DNA from: Persebacter sp965221835
GTDB lineage: Bacteria > Pseudomonadota > Gammaproteobacteria > Tethybacterales > Persebacteraceae
NCBI GenBank assembly: GCA_965221835.1
Contig: OZ244916.1
Location: 992,001-1,056,000, forward strand
Direction of reading: 5' to 3'
Length of the DNA stretch: 64,000 bases
Below are positions 34,010 to 41,942 of the stretch, piece after piece. Positions within the stretch are counted from its first letter, which is position 1, and each line of letters opens with the position of its first letter. The position numbers and the translations under genes were made by a program. The notes beneath the pieces were generated by a model, which made no database searches, was not told where the DNA came from, and saw nothing but the letters and a program-made list of their open reading frames with translations.

Positions 34010-34999
34010 TTATTTCGGATTGCGATTGCGGATTAAAAGGCGCATATAAGTTTTTCGCCCATTAACCACATTAATATCATTGGATTCCCAACTGCCATCG
34101 TGCCAACGATTGTTCCCCAGCAATTCAAATTGGGCGGGATTCCACTTGTCCAAAAAAGAAATCGGAACGCCCATTACTCCCGCATAATCGCGCGGAATAT
34201 CGGCGACTTTGTTGACATTAATCGCATCATAGTTGTCATACTTCGGATACGCCGATTCACTGTATCGCTCGGTAAGAATCAGCGACTCCTCACGCTTTTT
34301 GTGCGGGAGATTTGTGAACCAGATTGCGGGCGAACGACCTAAAACTTCGCCGTCTACAAGCCGATAGCCGCTACCTTCTTTTTTGTTTTCGCGCAACCAT
34401 TTGGCAAAATCTGGCGGCACATTAAACAGCATATCCACGCCCATCGGTTTGTTGCCGAGCCACAATTTTCCCGCCATAATCAGACGGAAAATTTCTTTGT
34501 AAATTACCGCACCGACACTGCCGAGAACAAGAAATTTCTTTCCCGATTCGGCGAGTTGCACGACATATTCGCGGAAAAGCGAAAACGGCGGATTCGTGCA
34601 AACGATGTCCGCCTGCCGCAAAAGGTCAATGCATTCGGGGTTGCGAAAATCACCGTCGCTCTGCAAAAAATGCAGATGCGTTTCAACGCCGTCATATTCC
34701 ACCGACACCGCCGTTTCGCTGTCGTAGCGAGTAAATATATCCGGATTCCGATTTTTGTAGCAAGTCGTAAACAATCGCCGCAAACCGAGAAAATGAAATT
34801 GCGCCTTGAAATATTTGTAAAACTCGCTGATTTTCGGGTCATCGCAATTGCAATATACAACTTTTCCCCGAAAATGCGGGAAATAATGCTGCAATTCCGC
34901 TTCAATGGATTCCCGCCGAGTATAAAACTCGTCATTTTTCGCCGCCCGTGCTTTGCTCAAAGAGGCGTTAGATTGCCGCGATTTCTTTTCACCTTTCAT
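34010..34999 (-). CDS. EcoRI-family adenine-specific DNA methyltransferase
   Basis: A 329-residue protein like M.EcoRI. NPPF at 136-139 (VCTNPPFSLFREYV) is the catalytic motif IV of N6-adenine methylases. VVYCNCDDPKISEF near residue 47 is the family's divergent counterpart of the SAM motif, and FLVLGSVGAV and GNKPMGVDMLF are typical. The start is placed at MKGEKKSRQS because the family begins shortly before KNDEFYT; it lies 7 bases after TAAAAT. The partner nuclease gene follows directly. The recognition sequence is unknown; GAATTC cannot be assumed. Confidence 0.85.
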   Translation of the reverse strand: MKGEKKSRQSNASLSKARAAKNDEFYTRRESIEAELQHYFPHFRGKVVYCNCDDPKISEFYKYFKAQFHFLGLRRLFTTCYKNRNPDIFTRYDSETAVSVEYDGVETHLHFLQSDGDFRNPECIDLLRQADIVCTNPPFSLFREYVVQLAESGKKFLVLGSVGAVIYKEIFRLIMAGKLWLGNKPMGVDMLFNVPPDFAKWLRENKKEGSGYRLVDGEVLGRSPAIWFTNLPHKKREESLILTERYSESAYPKYDNYDAINVNKVADIPRDYAGVMGVPISFLDKWNPAQFELLGNNRWHDGSWESNDINVVNGRKTYMRLLIRNRNPK

Positions 35000-35006
35000 A
35001 AAACCG

Positions 35007-35012
35007 ATTTTA
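35007..35012 (-). promoter_or_regulatory. -10 box of the methylase-nuclease operon
   Basis: TAAAAT, seven bases, ATG of the methylase gene; no ribosome-binding site. Leaderless expression of the methylase, with a normally initiated nuclease, could help protective methylation come first. Confidence 0.4.
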
Positions 35013-35081
35013 ACCGATTCCGCCCCCGCACGATACAAAAAAAAAATTTCCGCAAATGCGAAAATCATCTGAAAATGTGGT

Positions 35082-35087
35082 TATAAT
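35082..35087 (+). promoter_or_regulatory. -10 box of the small Pro/Gly-rich gene
   Basis: TATAAT about 20 bases before the start codon, followed by a clean ribosome-binding site (acaggag). Confidence 0.5.
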
Positions 35088-35107
35088 AAAAAAACAGGAG
35101 TAAAACG

Positions 35108-35290
35108 ATGAGCAGACAAACCGCCCAAAATCACGCCCAAACATCCAGCCGCCCGGCGCCCCCGAACGCCCCCTCGCAAAAACCCGGCAACAAATCCGGC
35201 GGCGGACGAGGCAACAATCCGCCCCGCCCGAAAAGCGACTCCGCCCCGCGCGACATCGGCGCATATATCAAACACGGATGGTGGTCGTAA
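35108..35290 (+). CDS. small Pro/Gly-rich basic protein
   Basis: A 60-residue protein, low complexity and rich in Pro, Gly, Asn and Ser (APPNAPSQKPGNKSGGGRG), with a distinct ending DIGAYIKHGWWS. It has both a perfect -10 box and a strong Shine-Dalgarno, the best-signalled small gene in the window, so I take it as real. No family known to me. The composition suggests a disordered tail with a C-terminal docking motif. It is divergent from the methylase and convergent with the next membrane protein gene. Confidence 0.6.
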   Translation: MSRQTAQNHAQTSSRPAPPNAPSQKPGNKSGGGRGNNPPRPKSDSAPRDIGAYIKHGWWS

Positions 35291-35298
35291 GCCGCCGA

Positions 35299-35823
35299 TT
35301 ATGAAATCATAATCCGCGCCTTTTCCGCCAGCACGATAACGGCGGTTGTCGTCAGCCCGGCATAAAACCATCTTTTTGCGGATTGAAAACGGCGGACAAG
35401 CAAATCCAAGATTTTGCCGTTCCAGTCAATTCTTTCGGCGTATTGTCCGCGGACATACTCCAACATTGCTTTCTCCCGTCCGCCAAAAACCGGATCTGCA
35501 AGCGTATTCGGGTGAATGCCTCGTACGCCGAGTTCCGAAAACGAAAAAATTCGCAACCCTTTCCACGCCGCAGACATCAGGCAAAAAATCGCCAAAAATT
35601 TCACCGCCGCTGTCCATTCCGCCCATTCGCCAGACAACAAATAGCCGATTAGGGCAACGCAAAAAGTAATCAGCAATACCGCGCGCCGTTCATATTCGTT
35701 ATAAATTCGGGCGTACTCCGTCATCCGCAACTCCGCCAGCCGCACTGCTTCGCGGAGATATTCGGAATCAAAATTCGGATTTTCGGCAGTGGTTTGCGGT
35801 TCTAAATTTTCGCTTTCGTTCAT
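35299..35823 (-). CDS. small membrane protein coupled to pta
   Basis: A 174-residue protein with a polar N terminus (SENLEPQTTAENPNFD), a helical arm (REAVRLAELRMTEYARIYNEYERR), and three hydrophobic segments (AVLLITFCVALIGYLLSG, AVKFLAIFCLMSAAW, and WFYAGLTTTAVIVLAE at the end). No family recognised. The ATG overlaps the pta stop by 4 bases. A longer open frame upstream is the pta gene in another frame and is rejected. Confidence 0.65.
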   Translation of the reverse strand: MNESENLEPQTTAENPNFDSEYLREAVRLAELRMTEYARIYNEYERRAVLLITFCVALIGYLLSGEWAEWTAAVKFLAIFCLMSAAWKGLRIFSFSELGVRGIHPNTLADPVFGGREKAMLEYVRGQYAERIDWNGKILDLLVRRFQSAKRWFYAGLTTTAVIVLAEKARIMIS

Positions 35824-36800
35824 TCGGAAAAGTTTTCGGTTTGTGCGGCGGTGGCGGCGATGGCGTAATAAATATCTTCGGTTGTTGCGCCGCGCGAAAG
35901 GTCGTTGGCGGGCGCGGCGAGTCCTTGCATCAGCGGACCGACGGCGGCAATTCCGGCGTTTTGCTGCACCGCTTTGTAGGCGATGTTGCCTGCGGCGAGG
36001 TCGGGAAAAATCAGCACATTCGCGCGTCCGGCGTCTTTCCATTGCGGGACTTTCGCCGCCGCGATTTGCGGCGATACCGCCGCATCGTATTGAATCGGTC
36101 CGCACAGCGGCACATCGGGAATTTGCAATCGCGCAATTTCCGCCGCCCGCCGGATGCGCGATACTTCATCGCCCGCCGCCGAATCGCCGGTGATATATGA
36201 CAGCATTGCGATATTCGGCGAAAGTCCGAATTGCCGCGCGCTGCGGGCACTTTGCACCGCGATTTGCGCGAGTTCTTCGGCGGACGGTTTGACATTCAAC
36301 GCGCAATCGGCAAACAACAGCGGCGCGTTCGGCGCGGACATTAAAAAGAACGAAGACGCAAATCCGTCCGCCGCGCCAATAATTTGCAACACCGGACGCA
36401 AAACATCGGCGGAAGCAGCAACCGCGCCCGCCAACATTCCATCGGCGCGTTTTTGATGCACCAACATCGCGGCAACAACGGCGGAGTTTGCGCGCAACAT
36501 TTCGGCGGCGGCGGATTCGTCCGTGCCTTTTTTCGCGCGAAGTTTTGCCAACGGCGCAGCGAGTTCGCGCACCGGCGGCGAAATGACGACAAGCGAATCG
36601 GGCAATACAACTCCGAGATTCTTCGCGCGCGCGGCGAGTTTTGCAGGCGCACCAAAAACAATGCATTCGGCAACTCCGTTCGCATGCGCTTTCGCCGCAG
36701 CAGTCAGAACACGGTCGTCTTCGCCTTCGGGCAACACAATTCGCGGACAAAGATTTTGCGCCCGCAAAACAATAGAATCAAAAAACTTCTGCGAACTCAT
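35820..36800 (-). CDS. pta: phosphate acetyltransferase
   Basis: Interconverts acetyl-CoA and acetyl phosphate. A 326-residue short-form Pta (catalytic PTA_PTB domain only, without the N-terminal regulatory part of E. coli Pta): IVLPEGEDDRVLTAAAKAHANGVAECI, GMLAGAVAASADVLRPVLQIIG, FADCALNVKPSAEELAQIA, ANVLIFPDLAAGNIAYKAVQ and a closing GLAAPANDLSRGATTEDIY. No acetate kinase gene is adjacent. Its 5' end overlaps the minisatellite ORF by 23 bases. Confidence 0.95.
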   Translation of the reverse strand: MSSQKFFDSIVLRAQNLCPRIVLPEGEDDRVLTAAAKAHANGVAECIVFGAPAKLAARAKNLGVVLPDSLVVISPPVRELAAPLAKLRAKKGTDESAAAEMLRANSAVVAAMLVHQKRADGMLAGAVAASADVLRPVLQIIGAADGFASSFFLMSAPNAPLLFADCALNVKPSAEELAQIAVQSARSARQFGLSPNIAMLSYITGDSAAGDEVSRIRRAAEIARLQIPDVPLCGPIQYDAAVSPQIAAAKVPQWKDAGRANVLIFPDLAAGNIAYKAVQQNAGIAAVGPLMQGLAAPANDLSRGATTEDIYYAIAATAAQTENFSE

Positions 36801-37176
36801 CGGCGGTGCTGGCGCACGGCATTGTACCGGCGGGAATTTCGTGTTGCATTTTGATGGCGGGAATTTTGTGTTGCATTTTAGCGGCGGGGATTTCGTGTTG
36901 CATTTTTGTGGCGGAAATTTTGCGTTGCATTTTAGCGGCGGAAATTTCGTGTTGCATTTTGATGGCGGAAATTTCGTGTTGCATTTTAGCGGCGGAAATT
37001 TCGTGTTGCATTTTTGTGGCGGAAATTTCGTGTTGCATTTTTGTGACGGGAATTTCGTGTTGCATTTTAGCGGCGGAAATTTCGTGTTGCATTTTAGCGG
37101 CGGAAATTTCGTGTTGCATTTTAGTAGCGGGAATTTCGTGTTGCATTTTTGTGACGGAAATTTTGCGCGGCGGCAT
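36778..37176 (-). CDS. ORF made almost entirely of 9-residue repeats
   Basis: A 132-codon frame between gatB and pta on the operon strand. It reads MPPRKISVT and then about 13 copies of the nonapeptide KMQHEISAA (variants P/S, A/T/I/V), ending MPCASTADEFAEVF. It starts 16 bases after the gatB stop and runs 23 bases into pta, which fits operon spacing. There is no ribosome-binding site, and because the unit is 27 bases long the other frames stay open too. It may be a translated repeat protein or simply a non-coding minisatellite. Confidence 0.35.
   Translation of the reverse strand: MPPRKISVTKMQHEIPATKMQHEISAAKMQHEISAAKMQHEIPVTKMQHEISATKMQHEISAAKMQHEISAIKMQHEISAAKMQRKISATKMQHEIPAAKMQHKIPAIKMQHEIPAGTMPCASTADEFAEVF
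36830..37167. repeat. 27-base tandem repeat (minisatellite), 12 full copies plus one partial
   Basis: The unit starts TTGCATTTT, continues with AGCGGCGGA, and ends AATTTCGTG on the plus strand. Full copies run from 36844 to 37167 and a partial copy precedes them. Variation is concentrated in the AGC/TGT/GAT triplet and in single A/G changes, so copies are about 85-100% alike by eye. The period is a multiple of three. It lies wholly between gatB and pta. Confidence 0.95.
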
Positions 37177-37191
37177 GCGCGGGAAGATGTT

Positions 37192-38634
37192 TCATTCTGA
37201 AAGTTTGCGGCGTAAAATCTCGCCCGCCTTTGCGGGATTTGCGCGTCCGCCGGTCGCTTTCATCATTTGCCCGACAAAAAAGCCGAGTAGTTTTTCTTTT
37301 CCGTCACGGAATTGTGCCGCTTGTGCGGGATGGGCGGCGACAATGTCTGCGGCGATTTTTTCCAGTTCGTCGTCGCCGCTGATTTGCGAAAGTCCCTCGC
37401 GCGCGATGATGGCATCCGCCTCTTCGCCGTCCGCCCACATTTTTTCCAAAACGGTTTTGGCAGTCGGTGCGGAAATATCGCCGTCCGCCAAACGCCGCAA
37501 CAACTGCGCGAGATGACCGGGCGATACGCAAGAATCGGAGACGCTGCGCGCGTCTTTGTTCAGCAACGCCGAAAGTTCGCCGCACACCCAATTCGCGCAA
37601 AGTTTCGCCGCTTTCGCATCTTTTGTCGCACCAAACGCCGCCAATGTTTCTTCGTAATAATCTGCAATTTCGCGCGATGCAGTCAACACGCCGCAAACAT
37701 AATCGGGCAATCCGAAATCGCACGCAAATCGCGCCCGCCGTGCGCGCGGCAACTCCGGCATCGCCGCGCGCACGGCAGAAATCCATTCTTCGCCCACCGC
37801 CAACGGCGGCAAATCGGGGTCGGGAAAATAACGATAATCGTGCGCGTCTTCCTTGTCCCGCATCGCGCGGGTTTCGCCGCGGGCGACATCAAACAATCGC
37901 GTTTCTTGCGCTACTTTGCCGCCCGATTCCAGTATGTCAATCTGCCGCGCCTTTTCGTATTCCAATGCTTGTTCCAAAAATCGGAACGAATTGAGATTTT
38001 TAATTTCGCAACGAACGCCCAGCGGCGCACCCGGACGGCGCACCGAAATGTTGGCGTCCATCCGAAAAGAACCTTCTTGCATATTGCCATCGCACACGCC
38101 GAGCCAGCGCACAAGTTGATGCATCGTGCGCGCGTATGCGCCTGCTTCTTCCACATTCGCCAGTTCGGGTTCGGAAACAATTTCCAACAACGGCGCACCG
38201 GCGCGATTCAAATCCGCGCCTGAACCGCCGCCGATGTCGTGCAGAAGTTTGCCCGCGTCTTCTTCTAAATGCGCGCGGGTGATGCCCACAACTTTTTCCG
38301 AATCGGCGAGGCGCACCGTCAACGAACCGCCTGACAAAATCGGATAGTCGTACTGGCTGATTTGGTACCCTTTCGGCAAATCGGGATAAAAATAATGTTT
38401 GCGCGCGAATTCGGAAATGTGTCGCACTTCGCAACCTAACGCGAGTCCGAGACGAATCGCGCATTCCACCGCAACGCGATTCAATACCGGCAACGCGCCG
38501 GGCATTCCGCAATCTACTTCCAAAACATTTTCGTTCGGCGAATCGCAAACTGCCGCAGGTGACGGCGAAAAAATTTTGCTCTCGCACGCCAACTGCGCAT
38601 GAATTTCCAACCCGACAACGGTTTCCCAACTCAT
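37192..38634 (-). CDS. gatB: aspartyl/glutamyl-tRNA amidotransferase subunit B
   Basis: The 480-residue tRNA-binding and kinase subunit of GatCAB, which converts Glu-tRNA(Gln) or Asp-tRNA(Asn) to the amide form. It starts MSWETVVGLEIHAQL and shows NENVLEVDCGMPGALPVLN, ARKHYFYPDLPKGYQISQYD, DANISVRRPG and the C-terminal YqeY-like tail (GFFVGQMMKATGGRANP). The start overlaps the gatA stop by 4 bases. The presence of GatCAB suggests glutaminyl- or asparaginyl-tRNA is made by the indirect route. Confidence 0.97.
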   Translation of the reverse strand: MSWETVVGLEIHAQLACESKIFSPSPAAVCDSPNENVLEVDCGMPGALPVLNRVAVECAIRLGLALGCEVRHISEFARKHYFYPDLPKGYQISQYDYPILSGGSLTVRLADSEKVVGITRAHLEEDAGKLLHDIGGGSGADLNRAGAPLLEIVSEPELANVEEAGAYARTMHQLVRWLGVCDGNMQEGSFRMDANISVRRPGAPLGVRCEIKNLNSFRFLEQALEYEKARQIDILESGGKVAQETRLFDVARGETRAMRDKEDAHDYRYFPDPDLPPLAVGEEWISAVRAAMPELPRARRARFACDFGLPDYVCGVLTASREIADYYEETLAAFGATKDAKAAKLCANWVCGELSALLNKDARSVSDSCVSPGHLAQLLRRLADGDISAPTAKTVLEKMWADGEEADAIIAREGLSQISGDDELEKIAADIVAAHPAQAAQFRDGKEKLLGFFVGQMMKATGGRANPAKAGEILRRKLSE

Positions 38635-40082
38635 TTTTCTTCCGGCGGAGTCCGCAAATGAAAATCGGTGCGCAATTGATATTGATGCGCAATACGCAAC
38701 AAAACAGATTCGCCGAGCGGCGGTGCGGTCAATTGCAATCCGACCGGCATATCGTCCGCAAAACCGCACGGCGCAGACAATGCGGGCAATCCCGCCAAAT
38801 TCGCGGGCGCGGTGTAAATATCTTGCATATACATCGCAACCGGATCATCTTCGGCAATGGCGGCGAGCGGAAATGCCGGTCCCGGTGTTGTCGGACCGGC
38901 GATAACATCGCATTCCGCAAACGCCGCATCAAAATCGCGCGCGATAAGTTTGCGCGTTTTGGCGGCACGGCGATAATAGGCGTCGTAATAACCGTGCGAC
39001 AAAATATAAGCGCCGACCAAAATGCGCCGCTTGACTTCGCCGCCGAATCCTTCGGCGCGACTGCGTTCGTACATTTCGCGCAAATCAGCGGCGTTTTCGG
39101 TGCGATGTCCGTAACGCACGCCGTCGTAGCGGGCGAGATTTGAAGACGCTTCGGCGCATGTCAAAACATAATAGGCGGGCACCGCGAACGAAAATGACGG
39201 CAATTTAATTCGTTTCAGTTTCGCCCCCGCTTTTTGCAATTCGGCGAGTGCCTCTTCGGCACGGGCGCCGGTTTTTGCTTGCAATCCTTCGCCGAAAAAT
39301 TCGTCCGCTACGCCGATGGTTAAATTTTGTAGCGGCTTTTTTGAATCGTTTGCGAACGGTTTTTGTAAATCGCGCGTGAAATCTTCGGGCGGCAATTGCA
39401 AAGAAGTGGAATCGCGTTCGTCAAAACCGCACAAAGCGGAAAGTGCCGCCGCGCAATCTTCGGCGGAAACGGCGAGTACGCCGCCTTGGTCAAAACTGGA
39501 AGCGAAAGCGATCATTCCCCATCGCGATATTCGCCCGTAAGTTGGTTTAATGCCGGTGATTCCGCAAAACGCCGCCGGTTGACGAATGGAACCGCCGGTG
39601 TCGGTACCGGTCGCCAGCGGAGTCAGACGCGCCGCTACTGCCGCCGCCGAACCGCTGGAACTGCCGCCCGGTGTGCGGGTTTCGTCCCACGGATTTAATG
39701 TCGCGCCGAACGCCGAATGTTCGCCGGACGACCCCATCGCAAACTCGTCCATATTGGTGCGCCCCAAAAAAGTCATTCCCGCGCGCGCGGCGTTTTCTAC
39801 GACTGCCGCATCAAACGGCGGCGCGTACGATTTCAACATTCGCGAGGCGCACGAACTGACGATTCCGCGCTGACAAAAAATATCTTTGTGCGCAATCGGC
39901 ACGCCGGAAAGCGCACCCGCAACCGGCGGCGGACATTCGCCGGCATACATAACGAAAGCATTAAGTGCCGCCCGCCGTTTCGCGCGTTCGCGAAAACAGG
40001 CGAATGCTTCGGCGGCGGAAAGTTCGCCCGCCGCAATCATAGCGGCGAGTCCGCGAACGCCGGCGAGATGCGGCGCGCTCAT
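38631..40082 (-). CDS. gatA: aspartyl/glutamyl-tRNA amidotransferase subunit A
   Basis: The 483-residue amidase subunit that releases ammonia from glutamine. The amidase signature GGSSSGSAAAVAARLTPLATGTDTGGSIRQPAAFCG carries the catalytic Ser-cisSer-Lys set; the lysine lies in PIAHKDIF. It ends within the gatB start and starts within the gatC stop, both by 4 bases, as expected for subunits made in equal amounts. Confidence 0.97.
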   Translation of the reverse strand: MSAPHLAGVRGLAAMIAAGELSAAEAFACFRERAKRRAALNAFVMYAGECPPPVAGALSGVPIAHKDIFCQRGIVSSCASRMLKSYAPPFDAAVVENAARAGMTFLGRTNMDEFAMGSSGEHSAFGATLNPWDETRTPGGSSSGSAAAVAARLTPLATGTDTGGSIRQPAAFCGITGIKPTYGRISRWGMIAFASSFDQGGVLAVSAEDCAAALSALCGFDERDSTSLQLPPEDFTRDLQKPFANDSKKPLQNLTIGVADEFFGEGLQAKTGARAEEALAELQKAGAKLKRIKLPSFSFAVPAYYVLTCAEASSNLARYDGVRYGHRTENAADLREMYERSRAEGFGGEVKRRILVGAYILSHGYYDAYYRRAAKTRKLIARDFDAAFAECDVIAGPTTPGPAFPLAAIAEDDPVAMYMQDIYTAPANLAGLPALSAPCGFADDMPVGLQLTAPPLGESVLLRIAHQYQLRTDFHLRTPPEEK

Positions 40083-40408
40083 TCTATGACTTTTGGCACG
40101 ATAAAACAGCCGTCCGCGGTTTGCGGGGCGTTTTCCGTCAATATTGTCGCGCCGTAACCGGGGCGGGCGACGTCTTTGCGCAGGCGCAATGTTTCGCCGC
40201 GAAACTGGATATGCGTTGTGTCATCTTCGGCGGCAACATCGGCTTCACGCAAACGCCCCATCATCCGCAAAATATCATCCACCGCGCGCGCGGCGTCTTC
40301 GGATTCGGCGGGCGAGATTTGCAATCGCGACAACCGCGCGAGATGCGCGATGTCCGCCGCACCGATTTCGGGCGGCGTTGCCGATTTTGTTTTGTCGTTG
40401 TCGGGCAT
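40079..40408 (-). CDS. gatC: aspartyl/glutamyl-tRNA amidotransferase subunit C
   Basis: The 109-residue belt subunit that wraps GatA and GatB. It shows the family pattern IAHLARLSRLQISPAESE, then ILRMMGRLREADV, and DVARPGYGATILTENAPQTADGCFIVPKVIE at the end. The first 17 residues (DNDKTKSATPPEIG) are an extra polar lead. It begins 3 bases after the MFS transporter gene stops. Confidence 0.93.
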   Translation of the reverse strand: MPDNDKTKSATPPEIGAADIAHLARLSRLQISPAESEDAARAVDDILRMMGRLREADVAAEDDTTHIQFRGETLRLRKDVARPGYGATILTENAPQTADGCFIVPKVIE

Positions 40409-40411
40409 TTT

Positions 40412-41839
40412 CTATTCTTTCTGCGGCGCGTTTTCCGCTATTTTACCGCCGCCGCCGTTTTCATCCAAACCGGGCGGCAACTCCGGTCCGATATCGGCGA
40501 ACTCGGCGGCGGGCGGCAACTCTTCTGCCGGCAAATCGGGACCGATATCGGCATCGCCATGCGTCTCTTCCGCCGCCGGTTCCGCACCGGGAATATCGGG
40601 ACCGATATCGGTTTCGGAATAAACAATTTCTTCGCCGACAGCGACCGCGGTCAGCGTAGACGCCGGACGGAATTGGGTGGTTTGTGCCGGACGATAACGC
40701 GGCATCAGGCGGTTTGTCGCGGTCAGCAAAGCCGAAACGCCCAGCACCACCGCGCAAAACCAAAACAACATATTCGGCGAAATCACACTCATTAAAAAAC
40801 CGGCAACCGGCGGTCCCAACAATCCGCCCAACGCATATACGCGCATCAACATTCCGGCATAGACCGCCGATTTTTCGCGTTCCACAAAATCTTGTCCGTA
40901 AGCAATATTCAGCGAAAAAAGCGTGCAGGAAATGGAACCGAGAAGCATAATTAAAATCGCCAGCACCGTATAAGGCAAAATATCGCCCAATCCCAACGCC
41001 GCCGCGCATATCGCCGACAAAACGCCGACTCCGATAATAATATCGCGCCGGTCGCGCACGCGATCTGCAAGCCAGCCGACCGGAATCTGCATCAAAAAAC
41101 CGAAACCGAAAAACATCGCCGCCAATGTCGCGCGTTGTCCGGGCGCGACTTCTAAATCTTCCAAATAACTGATGAACAAAAATGTCGCACCGGTATAAAC
41201 GCCGAAAGAAAACTGCCCCAAAAACGCAACTGGCGCGACACGATAAGCGTCCCGCCAACGCATTTCCGCGGTATCGCGCGGCGGCGGTTGCGGTTCCGGC
41301 AAACGCGTAAGGCAAATCGGCAACATACACAACGCCATACATATCGCCGAAACGACAAACGCATTAATCGGACGTTCCTCGCCGAGAAGCAAAATAAACT
41401 GCCCCGCCCCGTACGACAAATAACTCACGGTCATAAACATTCCCAAAAGTTTGCTGCGATTTTCGCGGGTGGCGTTGTTGTTGAGCCAGCCATCGCAAAT
41501 CACCACGGTCGCACAAAAAAATGCGCCATAAAAAACGCGCAACGCAATCCATATTTTTTCGGACGGCGCAAGCGGCATCAGCAAAGTTAAAGACGACATC
41601 AACGCCGCGCACACCGCAAAAGTACGGATGAACGACACGCGCGGCAACAAGCGATATAACACCGCGCTGCTGGCGAGAAATCCGACATAAGTCGCCGATA
41701 TCAGCAATCCCAACGCGGTTTCCGAAAACTGCATTCGCCCGCCTTGTTGAATCATCAGCGACGAAATCGCGCCGTGTCCCATCTGCGAAAGCCCGTTGGT
41801 CGCGGTCAGGGCGAGGATGGCGGAATATTGTTTGAACAT
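40412..41839 (-). CDS. major facilitator superfamily transporter (YcaD-like)
   Basis: A 475-residue membrane transporter with about twelve helices; WLADRVRDRRDI is the loop 2-3-type MFS motif A in the second half and NNNATRENRSKLLGM resembles the YcaD group. After the last helix it carries an unusual 75-residue acidic Pro-rich tail with three copies of a DIGP(D/E)(I/L)P motif (DIGPDIPGAEP, DIGPDLPAEE, DIGPELPPG). The substrate is unknown. It leads the gatCAB operon and is divergent from comF. Confidence 0.82.
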   Translation of the reverse strand: MFKQYSAILALTATNGLSQMGHGAISSLMIQQGGRMQFSETALGLLISATYVGFLASSAVLYRLLPRVSFIRTFAVCAALMSSLTLLMPLAPSEKIWIALRVFYGAFFCATVVICDGWLNNNATRENRSKLLGMFMTVSYLSYGAGQFILLLGEERPINAFVVSAICMALCMLPICLTRLPEPQPPPRDTAEMRWRDAYRVAPVAFLGQFSFGVYTGATFLFISYLEDLEVAPGQRATLAAMFFGFGFLMQIPVGWLADRVRDRRDIIIGVGVLSAICAAALGLGDILPYTVLAILIMLLGSISCTLFSLNIAYGQDFVEREKSAVYAGMLMRVYALGGLLGPPVAGFLMSVISPNMLFWFCAVVLGVSALLTATNRLMPRYRPAQTTQFRPASTLTAVAVGEEIVYSETDIGPDIPGAEPAAEETHGDADIGPDLPAEELPPAAEFADIGPELPPGLDENGGGGKIAENAPQKE

Positions 41840-41942
41840 GGCGGCGGCGAAAAAAAGAATAAAGAAAATATAAAGAATTGTATTCCTTGATTCGCCGCAA
41901 CGAGTACAATTTCGGAATGTTTTGCGAAATTAGTTGTTTTCG

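Noticed and set aside
32873..34999. CRISPR-associated or IscB-like HNH protein
   Set aside because: The HNH domain is attached to DUF262, not to a RuvC-type domain, and there is no repeat array or omega-RNA-like sequence nearby.
36523..37516. Long plus-strand ORFs through the minisatellite (Gly-Asn-Phe-Val-Leu-His-Phe and Cys-Cys-Ile repeats)
   Set aside because: They run antisense through pta and gatB, and stay open only because the 27-base unit contains no stop in several frames.
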